A stretch of DNA of 64,000 bases from Catalimonadaceae bacterium JC749 (GCA_021730635.1 JAJNNC010000009.1:124001-188000), one strand, 5' to 3'. Positions 17,794 to 25,347 are shown, numbered from the stretch's first letter. Notes: generated by a model from the sequence alone, not told the origin. Numbers and translations: made by a program.

Positions 17794-18074
17794 GGCACTA
17801 ACGGGATCAAATCTTTTTCCACATATTCTTTTAGTTGTGGATTTAATGACCGAAGTGTAATCAAGTCTACCTTGATGCCAAGCTTTTCAGTTAATTCTTG
17901 TTCCAAACCGATTATTTCCAAAAGATCTAGCGGCTGCTCAAAATCAATGAGAATATCCAGGTCACTATTTTGCTCATTTTCCCCACGGGCATAAGAGCCA
18001 AATATTCCTATCATTTTAGGTTGGTACTTTGATACAATGTCAATGATCAGGTTTTGCTGTTTTGAGGAAATCAT
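17790..18074 (-). CDS. MNT-type nucleotidyltransferase antitoxin (MntA-like)
   Basis: A 94-residue protein of normal family length. The minimal nucleotidyltransferase signature is complete: GSYARGENEQNSDLDILIDF has the GSxARG start and the DxD metal pair. In HEPN-MNT modules this protein neutralises the HEPN RNase, in characterised cases by AMPylating it. It overlaps the start of the HEPN gene by 4 bases (ATGA). The antitoxin is intact while the toxin partner is frameshifted. Repeat copy g begins 37 bases upstream of the ATG. Confidence 0.9.
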   Translation of the reverse strand: MISSKQQNLIIDIVSKYQPKMIGIFGSYARGENEQNSDLDILIDFEQPLDLLEIIGLEQELTEKLGIKVDLITLRSLNPQLKEYVEKDLIPLVP

Positions 18075-18110
18075 GTCCTAAATTAAGCATTTCTTTTTTA
18101 TTTCTGGTAG

Positions 18111-18260
18111 CATATAACTTCCATATCATGGCTGTCATAGGAAAAGGACTTCTACCTACTAGACATCAGAACTCAGCTTCGCAGATTGGTGGGAGCCTGA
18201 GTTGGCTTTGTCCGGAATCATTACAAAGAGTACGATCTTGTAGGGAACGGTTTGACTGGC
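18111..18260. repeat. long dispersed repeat, copy g (short)
   Basis: It holds the right-hand half of the repeat only: CTTCGCAGATTGGTGGGAGC and CTGAGTTGGCTTTGTCCGG, then AAAGAGTACGATCTTGTAGG. The left block (ACGGAGGTAAATGG) is missing, which suggests an internal deletion. The gene-strand end is a weak GTTATAT core (18118) before the MNT gene. The 18261-18339 remainder contains no gene. Confidence 0.7.
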
Positions 18261-18339
18261 GCTGCTGCTGCTTCGAGACATTTTCTTTCCGAGCTTAACA
18301 TTTCAGCTACTTGTTTGCTTTGAGACTTCTGTTTGCGAG

Positions 18340-18603
18340 TCAAACAGCCATACCGTCTGAATCGTGTGGTGCCCAATAGCCTTTACGTAAAAAGTAACAA
18401 GACATAGAATAAGCACAATAAACCAAACCAATTACTGATAAGTATGTCAAAATGTTCGCTGGCATACCAAAGTAATTCTAGTAATGTCTTAAAACAAAAA
18501 ACAAGGAAAATGTTGTCAATGCTGCACCGAAACCGTAAAGTAGAAAAAGTGTCCTTGGGTTTCTTGATAAATAATCTATTCTGCTCTTTATATTAATTTT
18601 CAT
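18340..18603 (-). pseudogene. small membrane protein with in-frame stop and lost C-terminus
   Basis: From the ATG at 18603 (MKINIKSRIDYLSRNP) the frame encodes a hydrophobic segment (LFLLYGFGAALTTFSLFFVLRHY), hits TAG at 18478-18480, then continues in the same frame with NYFGMPANILTYLSVIGLVYC and SCYFLRKGYWAPH before a TGA at 18340. The continuity of hydrophobic coding across the stop shows one gene with a nonsense mutation. It ends after 87 codons while the membrane topology looks incomplete, so the 3' part is probably deleted. Function is unknown. Confidence 0.6.
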
Positions 18604-18628
18604 TTAGTTTTCTCTGTAAAAGATGATG

Positions 18629-18817
18629 TCAGTCAAATTCAAACACCATCCCTGTCAGAATATCTTCTATCTTACTCGGCATGTATGAGGCGAAATAATC
18701 AACATAGATATAGAGAAACATAAAACTCGCCCACAGCGTAGCAAGCTTCAATTCCAAATTGACTTTGATGTCTTTCAGAGCATTTTGTGGGGGACAAGAA
18801 CACCAGCCACTGTACAA
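18629..18817 (-). pseudogene. truncated DUF6326-like membrane protein fragment
   Basis: About 50 residues resemble the N-terminus of DUF6326 proteins: LKDIKVNLELKLATLWASFMF, then LYIYVDYFASYMPSKIEDIL. Family members are normally about 140 residues with four membrane segments; here only the first remains before TGA at 18629. No natural ATG precedes the homologous part, and the upstream residues (YSGWCSCPPQN) look non-native. It is probably a 5'- and 3'-truncated relic, next to another broken membrane gene. Confidence 0.45.
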
Positions 18818-18832
18818 CGAATCATTGTAATG

Positions 18833-19459
18833 TTAAAAACTATACCCAAAATGAAGTCCTGGTTCATAACCAAAGTATTTGGGCCATTTACTTTCCTTTA
18901 ACTGAAAGGATTCTGGTGTATTAGTCTTGATAGGCCAATGCGTTAATCCAATAGATGGTTCAAAAAAGAAACGGTTTTTAAAAAATTTCAACTGGTAACC
19001 CAAACGGTATGTCATGAATAATGTGTATCCATGTGCAATCGTTTTATTATCCTCATCTATATATTTTTGAAAAGCATTCATTGCATGAACACCTGTATAT
19101 AATCCTTTCCACCAAAATCGATTGTATGCTAATCCGACTACATTTTGGCGTACATATCCGGGATAGTTTTCTCCCGGTGCATCAAATGATTTTCCCCAAG
19201 GGATACCTAATGGCCAAGCAAACCTGGATCTTTTTAATTCTAAGAAGACAACATTTTTAAGTGTTATCCTATATCCAACATTTAATTGTATAAACTCAGG
19301 TGGATTTGGGTCATTAGGAACAAAATTTCCTAACATCAAAAATGTACTCCCAACAAAATACTTTTTGTAAGTAGGGTCTTGTTTGTCGTATTGTGCATTC
19401 ACCTGTAAATTGCCTGCCAACACTAAGGCAAGTCCAATCCATAAAATTTTCTTTTGCAT
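18833..19459 (-). CDS. hypothetical secreted, outer-membrane-barrel-like protein
   Basis: A 208-residue protein with a clear signal peptide (MQKKILWIGLALVLAGNLQVNAQ, cleavage at about residue 23). The mature part alternates aromatic and polar residues (for example VGYRITLKNVVFLELKRS, LFMTYRLGYQLKFFKNRFFFEPS) and ends in a Phe (HFGYSF), consistent with an outer-membrane beta-barrel assembled by BAM. No family name can be assigned. It lies downstream of the Crp/Fnr-type regulator gene on the same strand. The 83-base gap holds a spaced inverted repeat that may be an operator. Confidence 0.65.
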   Translation of the reverse strand: MQKKILWIGLALVLAGNLQVNAQYDKQDPTYKKYFVGSTFLMLGNFVPNDPNPPEFIQLNVGYRITLKNVVFLELKRSRFAWPLGIPWGKSFDAPGENYPGYVRQNVVGLAYNRFWWKGLYTGVHAMNAFQKYIDEDNKTIAHGYTLFMTYRLGYQLKFFKNRFFFEPSIGLTHWPIKTNTPESFQLKESKWPKYFGYEPGLHFGYSF

Positions 19460-19469
19460 TCTTTACTTT

Positions 19470-19527
19470 TTAAGTGAAACGATACTGCAAAAGTAGATTG
19501 GCGAGATGCCATAACTCGTTCACTTAA
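19470..19527. promoter_or_regulatory. spaced inverted repeat upstream of the barrel-like gene
   Basis: TTAAGTGAAACGA (19470-19482) and TCGTTCACTTAA (19516-19527) are inverted copies with one base of difference, separated by 33 bases, and lie within the 83 bases before the start at 19459. The position fits an operator for a dimeric or looped regulator. The adjacent Crp/Fnr-type protein is the obvious candidate, but that link is inferred only from proximity. Confidence 0.35.
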
Positions 19528-19542
19528 GTTAAGAAATACGTT

Positions 19543-20121
19543 TTAGCCCTTTTTTTCAAGAATTCTTGCTCTGAGTCTGCTTAATGATTGCGGTTTGATG
19601 CCTAAATAGCTCGCTAATTGGTGTTGTGGAACACGTTGAATAAGGCCCGGTCTTTTTTGTAGTAAGTTCAGGTATCGTTGTTCAGGGGAAGAAGTCTTAA
19701 ACTCGTCAAAGTCTATTTGTTGTTTGACTAACAATTCTTCCGACAATTTTCTGCACATCGTTTCAAACTTTGGAAAGTTACTGTTTATTTCTATTTCCAT
19801 ATCAGAATTTGAAACTGTAAGAATAGTGTCTTCAACACAACTAATGAAATATTCAGAAGGAGCTTTATTTATCACACAATGAGGTGTTAAAGCGTCCATT
19901 TCTGTGTAGAAAGCTGTTGTTTTTTCTTCTCCGTCTATGATGTAATAAACCCGAATACAGCCTTTTAAAACAAAATAACTATCTTGTGATTTCTGTCCTT
20001 CTTTGAGTAAAGTCGTCCCTTTCTTTACCGAGCGAAACAGGTCTAACGAAAGTATTGCGTTCTTCTCATCATCTGTCAGGGAGACGTATTTTGATATAAA
20101 TTCAAAGAGTGTGTTTTGCAT
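19543..20121 (-). CDS. Crp/Fnr family transcriptional regulator
   Basis: A 192-residue protein. Residues about 20-110 form a cyclic-nucleotide-binding-type beta roll (KKGTTLLKEGQKSQDSYFVLKGCIRVYY). Residues about 140-190 form the DNA-binding part, including RVPQHQLASYLGIKPQSLSRLRARI, a good helix-turn-helix. The phosphate-binding cassette residues of true CRP are not evident, as is usual in Bacteroidota members of this family, which often respond to unknown ligands. It is preceded by palindrome P4 (GTTGTGC core 67 bases upstream) and followed by the outer-membrane-like gene. Confidence 0.9.
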   Translation of the reverse strand: MQNTLFEFISKYVSLTDDEKNAILSLDLFRSVKKGTTLLKEGQKSQDSYFVLKGCIRVYYIIDGEEKTTAFYTEMDALTPHCVINKAPSEYFISCVEDTILTVSNSDMEIEINSNFPKFETMCRKLSEELLVKQQIDFDEFKTSSPEQRYLNLLQKRPGLIQRVPQHQLASYLGIKPQSLSRLRARILEKKG

Positions 20122-20187
20122 TGTTTTGTCGTTGTTACTGTCGCCTGTTACGCTTGCTACTAACTAGTCTTTTCATAAAAATATTAC

Positions 20188-20319
20188 GCACAACGCCTAG
20201 GCTAGCCAGCAGACCGGGCCTTGTTAGCGCTTTTCTTTCAGGTTAGAATTTTTTGCCGTTGGAGCAAAGAGCTTCCGAGTCCATTTCAAACAGGTCTAGC
20301 TACTTCACTTTGTTGGCGG
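20188..20319. repeat. attC-like imperfect palindrome P4
   Basis: The outer ends are GCACAAC (20188-20194) and GTTGGCG (20312-20318). The inner arms TAGCCAGCAGACCGG and GGTCTAGCTA are partly complementary, weaker than in P1-P3. On the gene strand it starts 4 bases after the TOPRIM gene stop and ends before the Crp/Fnr gene. The centre holds an additional GTTAGCGC. Confidence 0.45.
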
Positions 20320-20322
20320 TAG

Positions 20323-21498
20323 TTATTTTCTTATTATTTCCTCAATAATTTCGAATATTACTTCGAATGACTTAAAATCGTCTTTCGTCCCATTTTCACA
20401 AACCCATTTACAAAAGTTTTTCTTTTCATCCTTGTTAATCTCACAGTATTCCTCGTAATACTCTTTTCCTCTTTTTATCCCGGTAACTTTTTTTGTATCA
20501 ACAAAAGCTCTTTTGTATTTAATAGCTTCATTAATCAGTTGGTTAGGAAATAAATTTTCTATCCCTTTTTTTACTATTGAGTTTGTGTTCGTTGGTATAA
20601 TTCTTTTATGATGACTCCCAAAATCTTCCTTTTCCTTTTCTGTGTCACAGTCGTAAAGAAAAATTTTAATTTGTGGCACCGTTTCCCAACTTTCTTCATT
20701 CAAAACATTCCATAGTTTGTCTAAATTTCTAAATCCACCTCTTTGTCTTAATTCAATAGTTGATATTAATTCAATCTTATTGAGGTATTCTGCTGCCTTT
20801 TGAATTAGCGTTATATCATGATCACCTTCTACAAAGACAATGGGCTTCGGGATAAATTGCTCTTCAACTTTAGATTTAATATTTCCATTTTGCCAAGGTT
20901 CCCCATATTTGCGAGCAACCTCAAATAAATCATGGCATAGAGAGTTAATTAATTCTAAATAGTCATCTATAATCGCCTCTTCAATAAGGTCTGGTGTTTT
21001 TTCTATACAATAAAAATTATAGTTTATCCTTTTGACTTTCTTGGACTTTGAATTACCCATCCCAAGAAGTAACCCACTGAAATCCCAATCTTCGTATTCC
21101 TCAAGATGCTTTCTTTTTCTGTTTTCATGTTTGGCATATTCTTCTTCTTCCCTTTCAACTGTCTCAGTGTATTTCTTTAAAATTTCTTCGTTCCATTCAG
21201 AAATATTTGCGAAAAAAAAGTCTGTGGATAAGCATTCTTTAAAGCTTTTTAATTGTTCTACAAGACCGATGAAATATTTATCAATAGTTTGCTGGTCTGT
21301 GGTATTTATTATTTGTAATATCTCATTTTCAAAGTTTGGTAAGTACTCGCGCCAATTCTCTACTTCTTCGTAAAAGAAGTCTTCACCCCATTTTTCTTTT
21401 CCAGTTTTAAAATCACTGAATTCTTTAACTTTTCCTTTTTCAAAGAAGCCCCATAGAGTGTTTATTACAACATTTCTAAAAGGAAATACAAGTTCCAT
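20323..21498 (-). CDS. TOPRIM-domain protein (OLD-like C-terminal half without ATPase)
   Basis: A 391-residue protein. Residues about 220-290 carry a TOPRIM-type metal site: FVEGDHDITLI (Glu224) and FLYDCDTE (Asp283, Asp285), the E...DxD arrangement of OLD-family nucleases, primases and RNase M5. The N-terminal 200 residues are charged and helical (EEEYAKHENRKRKHLEEYEDW) with no Walker A, so the ABC-ATPase half of OLD/Gabija-type nucleases is absent. Nuclease activity is inferred from the metal residues only. It lies between palindromes P4 and P2, next to a double-domain restriction-type endonuclease gene, and could belong to anti-phage defence. The closest family is uncertain. Confidence 0.6.
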   Translation of the reverse strand: MELVFPFRNVVINTLWGFFEKGKVKEFSDFKTGKEKWGEDFFYEEVENWREYLPNFENEILQIINTTDQQTIDKYFIGLVEQLKSFKECLSTDFFFANISEWNEEILKKYTETVEREEEEYAKHENRKRKHLEEYEDWDFSGLLLGMGNSKSKKVKRINYNFYCIEKTPDLIEEAIIDDYLELINSLCHDLFEVARKYGEPWQNGNIKSKVEEQFIPKPIVFVEGDHDITLIQKAAEYLNKIELISTIELRQRGGFRNLDKLWNVLNEESWETVPQIKIFLYDCDTEKEKEDFGSHHKRIIPTNTNSIVKKGIENLFPNQLINEAIKYKRAFVDTKKVTGIKRGKEYYEEYCEINKDEKKNFCKWVCENGTKDDFKSFEVIFEIIEEIIRK

Positions 21499-21517
21499 AA
21501 ATTATTATTCTAAATTA

Positions 21518-21650
21518 CCGCCAACGGTTTGCGGCTTTGCGTTGTGGGGGATTTTTAACACTACTGTTCATACGAAGCACAAATGTTGAGCCTTCCACAA
21601 ATGTTTCTTCGAAGCATGTCAGCCCCCATAACGCAAAACCGCTGTTAGCC
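21518..21650. repeat. attC-like imperfect palindrome P2
   Basis: The outer ends are CGCCAAC (21519-21525) and GTTAGCC (21644-21650). The arms GCGGCTTTGCGTTGTGGGGG and CCCCCATAACGCAAAACCGC are strongly complementary. The left arm has about 4 extra bases between the outer and inner boxes. The central part (AACACTACTGTTCATACG, TTGAGCCTTCCACAAATG) resembles the centre of P3, so P2 and P3 form one subfamily. It starts 13 bases after the endonuclease gene stop. Confidence 0.6.
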
Positions 21651-21663
21651 ACAGTATTTTTCC

Positions 21664-22626
21664 CTATTCTGTTCCTTCGAATAAAATTTCTTGTAAATCA
21701 TTCAATGGTGTCCAAATTCCTGAATTAACTTTTAAATAAGTTTTGCATAAAGAAACAATTTTGCTTGAACTTCCAAACTTTATCTTTTTTCTTTCAAGTT
21801 CACTTATTCCTTCGAAAGCATTTTCTGTAAATCCGTACGTTGACAGAAAAATTCCAGCTTCCCTCTTTTCCTTACAAACAACTTTAAGAAAGTCTTTTAC
21901 TGAATCTTGCCCAACTCTTTGAAGAGAACGCCAGTGTTTAATTTCGACTATATAAGATACTTGTGCGCCATTCTTACCACATTCCAATATCACATCTTTT
22001 CCACCGTCTTTACTGGGAGGGGTCAATTTAACTTTAAAAGCAAGTCCTTCAAAAATTTCTGAAATAGTTTTTTCTAACTCCCTCCATTCTATTTTCATCA
22101 AGAAGTCCGGATCCTTAGCTATCCTTTCAATAAATACCTTGCTTACAATTTTGATAATATTTTCATAGTCTGATTTTGTTAAATCGGTATCAACCTCAAC
22201 TTTGGAAACCCAATTTTTTATTCCGTCTAAATTTAAAAGTTCAAGTTTGACAGGCTCTACCCTATCTAATGTACTATAGCAGTCTCTCGTGAATTTTGAA
22301 TTGGTAATTAAAATCATTCTGTCAAATGAGTTCAGAATAGCTGCTCCAATTAGTTCTCGAATTGCTGAAACTCCTATTGGTGTTCTTCGATGCTTATATT
22401 CAATTCCAATTCTTTCTTCTGAATCGGTCTTAAATGCCAAAAAATCTATGCCTCCATCACCAACACCATGCTTAAATGTCAATTGATATCCGTCATTGTT
22501 AAATAAAGGTGTGATTATCTCATAAATATTATTTTCAAACTGGTGTCTCAGGGGATTCTCAGAGGCTGATAAATCCTCGAATTCTTTTATTCTACGAATT
22601 AGCTCGTCTTTCTCCTGTGGCGTCAT
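21664..22626 (-). CDS. Mrr-like restriction endonuclease with two PD-(D/E)XK domains
   Basis: The ATG at 22626 gives 320 residues; a longer frame to 22674 runs into repeat e and is not used. There are two separate endonuclease cores. The N-terminal one (about residues 35-120) reads DGGIDFLAFKTDSEERIGIEYK. The C-terminal one (about 195-300) reads SKDGGKDVILECGKNG and YIVEIKHW, followed by VGQDSVKDFLKVV and AGIFLSTYGFTENA, as in Mrr-type enzymes that cleave modified DNA. Both cores keep D and (E/D)xK. Tandem nuclease cores in one chain are unusual and suggest a type IV restriction or defence role. It is flanked by repeat e upstream and palindrome P2 downstream. Confidence 0.75.
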   Translation of the reverse strand: MTPQEKDELIRRIKEFEDLSASENPLRHQFENNIYEIITPLFNNDGYQLTFKHGVGDGGIDFLAFKTDSEERIGIEYKHRRTPIGVSAIRELIGAAILNSFDRMILITNSKFTRDCYSTLDRVEPVKLELLNLDGIKNWVSKVEVDTDLTKSDYENIIKIVSKVFIERIAKDPDFLMKIEWRELEKTISEIFEGLAFKVKLTPPSKDGGKDVILECGKNGAQVSYIVEIKHWRSLQRVGQDSVKDFLKVVCKEKREAGIFLSTYGFTENAFEGISELERKKIKFGSSSKIVSLCKTYLKVNSGIWTPLNDLQEILFEGTE

Positions 22627-22634
22627 AATATTGT

Positions 22635-22885
22635 GGCTAACTTCCGTATGATGAATATCATAGTATTTATACAACCAATATACGGAGACAAATGGCTATC
22701 CTACAAACGTTTTCATGATTCACACCTGATGGAATCTTTCTTTCTTATTTTCCCATAGGAATAGAACTTTCTACCTCCTGGGAAACAGCACAGTAAGCTT
22801 CGCAGATTGGTGGGAGCCTGAGTTGGCTTTGTCAGGAATCAGAAAAAGGCGTATGAACTTAGAGTGAACGGTTTGGGCTAGAAGC
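22635..22885. repeat. long dispersed repeat, copy e
   Basis: It contains ACAACCAATATACGGAG (22671-22687), CACACCTGATGGAATCT, GCAGATTGGTGGGAGCCTGA and CAGGAATCAGAAAAAGGCG. On the gene strand it ends in GTTAGCC (22641-22635), 9 bases before the start codon of the endonuclease gene. It separates that gene from the broken vapC-like gene. Confidence 0.8.
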
Positions 22886-22935
22886 TATGGCAGTTAAGGG
22901 ACACATCACTATGAGGCATTGTGATGACTCGTGTT

Positions 22936-23346
22936 TCATTTATTCCAATTAGTAAGTTCCAATCCTTCAATAGGTCGGTAATGTTTCAGATTGTTGGTTA
23001 CTAAGGTTAAATCATTATCAATGGCTATCCCTGCTATCAATAAATCTGGTGTACCTATTTCTATTCCCTTTCTTCTTAATTTCCCATACCTGTTGGCTGA
23101 TATATCCAGTGATCTTTTCGTTAATTTTACAATCTTGCAGTTTAGCGTAAATTCTTCAAAAAGCCGTATCTGTTTTTTGGCTTGTTTGTATTCTCATCCT
23201 GCATTCATCTCATAATAGGTAATTTCTCATAGGGTTAACTGATCAAAACCTCCGGCAAATAAATATTCTTCAACTTTTGATTTTACGGATGCATCACCTT
23301 ACAAATAAAATGAAAGAATGTCGGTATCTAAGAGGCATTCATGCAT
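22936..23346 (-). pseudogene. vapC: VapC-type PIN-domain toxin gene with three nonsense codons
   Basis: From the ATG at 23346 a single frame of 137 codons reads as a normal-length PIN toxin: CLLDTDILSFYL at the start (metal-binding Asp), a middle EITYYEMNAG segment, and GTPDLLIAGIAIDNDLTLVT near the end, with conserved acidic residues. It contains TAA at codon 16 (23301-23299), TGA at codon 40 (23229-23227) and TGA at codon 51 (23196-23194), with no frameshift. It overlaps the 3' end of the antitoxin gene by 19 bases, the usual layout. Recent inactivation by point mutation is the simplest reading. Confidence 0.8.
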
Positions 23347-23579
23347 ACAATTCTTTCGTTTCCTCTCTTCCTCTTAGTATGTAGATGTTCCGTTAAATCT
23401 TGAAAAGTCTCATCATCTAGATCCTTCCACATACCTGCAAAAGATAAGACTTTTTGTTTTGAATGATGTTCAATCTCAAGTTTATCAATGAATTCATCGA
23501 TGTTTTTGAGTTTATCCCGGCTCAAAGAATTGATCCTGTTAATTATTTTATCTTTCAGTTTATCTTTAGTGACTTTCAT
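23328..23579 (-). CDS. vapB: VapB-like antitoxin
   Basis: An 83-residue protein from the ATG at 23579; a longer frame to 23642 lacks conserved sequence. The N-terminal part is helical and charged (LKDKIINRINSLSRDKLKNIDEFIDKL). The C-terminal part (LSFAGMWKDLDDETFQDLTEHLHTKR) is the toxin-binding tail seen in antitoxins paired with VapC-type PIN toxins, with the SFAGxWxDLDDExF pattern. The protein looks complete although its toxin partner carries three stops. Confidence 0.75.
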   Translation of the reverse strand: MKVTKDKLKDKIINRINSLSRDKLKNIDEFIDKLEIEHHSKQKVLSFAGMWKDLDDETFQDLTEHLHTKRKRGNERIVCMNAS

Positions 23580-23692
23580 GCTTTTCACTTTTTTTAATAT
23601 TACACAATGAAGCAGCATCCTGTTTTTTATGCCATGAGACAACGGTCAGGCTAAAAAGCGATTTAATGCTTTTTAGGTATTGTTTTCAGATT

Positions 23693-24319
23693 TCATTTAT
23701 CAATTATTTCAATTTTATTAATAAAGGAATCTATCATTTTATTTAATCCCATTTTTAGCCGGTCATAATTTATTGGTAATGGAGGAATACTTACTGCCGG
23801 TACCTCTTCTCCACTACCAAATTCCTTCCAGAATATTTCATCATACCCGAATTCCCATAATTCCCTTACTTCTTTTTTTCTTGAAAGTCTATAAAGCGCC
23901 TTATCATTCAATTGCAGAGCCAAATCACGAAAAAGGTTGATGAAGTTTATAGATTCATTAATTGAAATCTTATTAAAACCAACTCCACTCAAAGAGTTTT
24001 CGATGAGGTTTATATTAAACTCAGTTACTGAAATGGAGTCTAAATTACTAACTTCATCCATCCAAGTTAATGTATTCACCGGATCAGGTAACACAGATTT
24101 GTTTTCATACAGGTAATCAAATAATTTGGTATGATGAATGGCTCCAGCAATCTTATTTGATTTAGTTAAAACCATTTTATCTATTTCGTTATCACTAAGG
24201 TCTGTCAACCATACAAACAGAACTGGTTCAGTTAGTTGTTGAGAAATGATTCGGATCAACCACTTTTGATAAATTTGGCTTTTATCATAAAATATTTGTT
24301 CCGATGGATTAATTGTCAT
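23693..24319 (-). CDS. hypothetical protein
   Basis: A 208-residue protein from the ATG at 24319 (MTINPSEQIFYDK); the frame upstream to 24451 lies inside palindrome P3 and is not coding. No signal peptide or membrane segment. The sequence is mainly helical with acidic and aromatic residues (WLIRIISQQLTEPVLFVWLTDLSDNEIDKM, INLFRDLALQLNDKALYRL). No family is recognised. It is bounded by P3 (GTTATC core 15 bases before the ATG) and the antitoxin gene 113 bases downstream. Confidence 0.6.
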   Translation of the reverse strand: MTINPSEQIFYDKSQIYQKWLIRIISQQLTEPVLFVWLTDLSDNEIDKMVLTKSNKIAGAIHHTKLFDYLYENKSVLPDPVNTLTWMDEVSNLDSISVTEFNINLIENSLSGVGFNKISINESINFINLFRDLALQLNDKALYRLSRKKEVRELWEFGYDEIFWKEFGSGEEVPAVSIPPLPINYDRLKMGLNKMIDSFINKIEIIDK

Positions 24320-24333
24320 TTGTTTTGATTTCT

Positions 24334-24463
24334 GATAACGGTTCTCGTATTGGCGATGGTGGGGATTTTTAGCACAAAAGTTCAATTGAAAAACGACTGT
24401 TGAACCTTGCACAAATGCCCAAAAGTAGCTGTTCAGCCCCGCTTTTGGCAATACCTTGTTAGC
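24334..24463. repeat. attC-like imperfect palindrome P3
   Basis: The outer ends are GATAAC (24334-24339) and GTTAGC (24458-24463). The arms CGTATTGGCGATGGTGGGG and CCCCGCTTTTGGCAATACC are complementary with a few mismatches, and the left arm has about 4 extra bases. The DUF3052 gene stop codon (TAA) lies inside the right arm, as integron cassette genes often end inside their attC. The central TTGAACCTTGCACAAATG block is shared with P2. Confidence 0.6.
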
Positions 24464-24887
24464 GGTTCGTTGTTCTTGATTTCAATTTTGCGTGGCTGTT
24501 GTTGTACGATTTTCCTTTTTTGGGATGTGTAAATTTTAACGCAGACCATACTTCATTCACGCTCAAACAGGTACTTTCTACTAAACCAAATTCGTAACCT
24601 ATTTTAATAACTTTCGGCAAAGTGAGGTCGGTGTCCAACTGTCCGCCTTTTGGCCACGATACCCATAGCATTCCGTCTAATTTCAGATGAGCTTTCAGTT
24701 TTGGAAACAGTTCTGTTTGTTCGTCTTGCGTTTTCGCAAACAGATGAATATAGTCAAATTCGCCTTTTAAGGTTTTTGATATTTCTATTTCCGGAAAGTG
24801 GATGGCTTCCAAAGCTTCATCAGGTGCGTTTACAAAATATGCTGATGCGTTTTCCTTGATGCCCATTTTTTGGGCTACGGTTTTCAT
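24459..24887 (-). CDS. DUF3052 family protein
   Basis: A 142-residue protein. Matches to the family pattern: QKMGIKENASAYFVNAP at the start, FDYIHLFAKTQDEQTELFPKL, then LDGMLWVSWPKGG and FGLVESTCLSVNEVWSALKF. Members are small cytosolic proteins of unknown function. Its ATG overlaps the VOC gene stop by 4 bases, so the two are co-translated. The last codons run into palindrome P3. Confidence 0.8.
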   Translation of the reverse strand: MKTVAQKMGIKENASAYFVNAPDEALEAIHFPEIEISKTLKGEFDYIHLFAKTQDEQTELFPKLKAHLKLDGMLWVSWPKGGQLDTDLTLPKVIKIGYEFGLVESTCLSVNEVWSALKFTHPKKGKSYNNSHAKLKSRTTNR

Positions 24888-25315
24888 TGGTTCATCGATT
24901 TTAAAATCTCCAAATAATGCGGGTTGTGCATTATGCCCAAAATGTTGCCAAACGGGTCTACAACCGAAGCGGTAACAAATCCGTCTTCTCTTTCGGTTAT
25001 TTTTTCGTATTCCGTAGCACCCATTTCAATCAATTTTTCAAATGTTTTATTGATGTCGTCCACGTGCCAAAAGGCAACGGTGCCACCTGTTTTGCCCGAA
25101 GCGGGTTTAGGCTGGTGTTTCTTGTCAATGATGCCCAACTCGTGTTCAAAATCCCCGATACGATATTCGATATAAGCAGGGTTTTGTTTGTCGGGAAAAA
25201 TGTAATAAGGCTCGATGCCTAAAAATTCGGAGTACCATTTTTTCGCTTCCTGCAAATTGTCGGCAAAAAAGCTGATGGTTGCCAAACCTCTCAGTGTTGT
25301 TTTTTTCGTGTCCAT
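24884..25315 (-). CDS. VOC family (glyoxalase/bleomycin-resistance fold) protein
   Basis: A 143-residue protein of usual length for a two-module VOC domain. The first module starts with TISFFADNLQEAKKWYSEFLGIEPYY, the second with GGTVAFWHVDDINKTFEKLIEMGATEY and ends VVDPFGNILGIMHNPHY, where the Asp-Pro-Phe-Gly turn and following strand are typical. It may bind a metal or small ligand; the substrate is not predictable. It overlaps the DUF3052 gene by 4 bases. A GTTAGCGG core lies 33 bases upstream, at the edge of repeat f. Confidence 0.85.
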   Translation of the reverse strand: MDTKKTTLRGLATISFFADNLQEAKKWYSEFLGIEPYYIFPDKQNPAYIEYRIGDFEHELGIIDKKHQPKPASGKTGGTVAFWHVDDINKTFEKLIEMGATEYEKITEREDGFVTASVVDPFGNILGIMHNPHYLEILKSMNQ

Positions 25316-25347
25316 AGTCTGATGTTAAGTAGTGTTGGTTACAATGA

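Noticed and set aside
2203-24463. canonical class of integron attC sites as a firm annotation
   Set aside because: The cores do not fit GTTRRRY/RYYYAAC exactly and no integrase is in the window, so the elements are only called attC-like.
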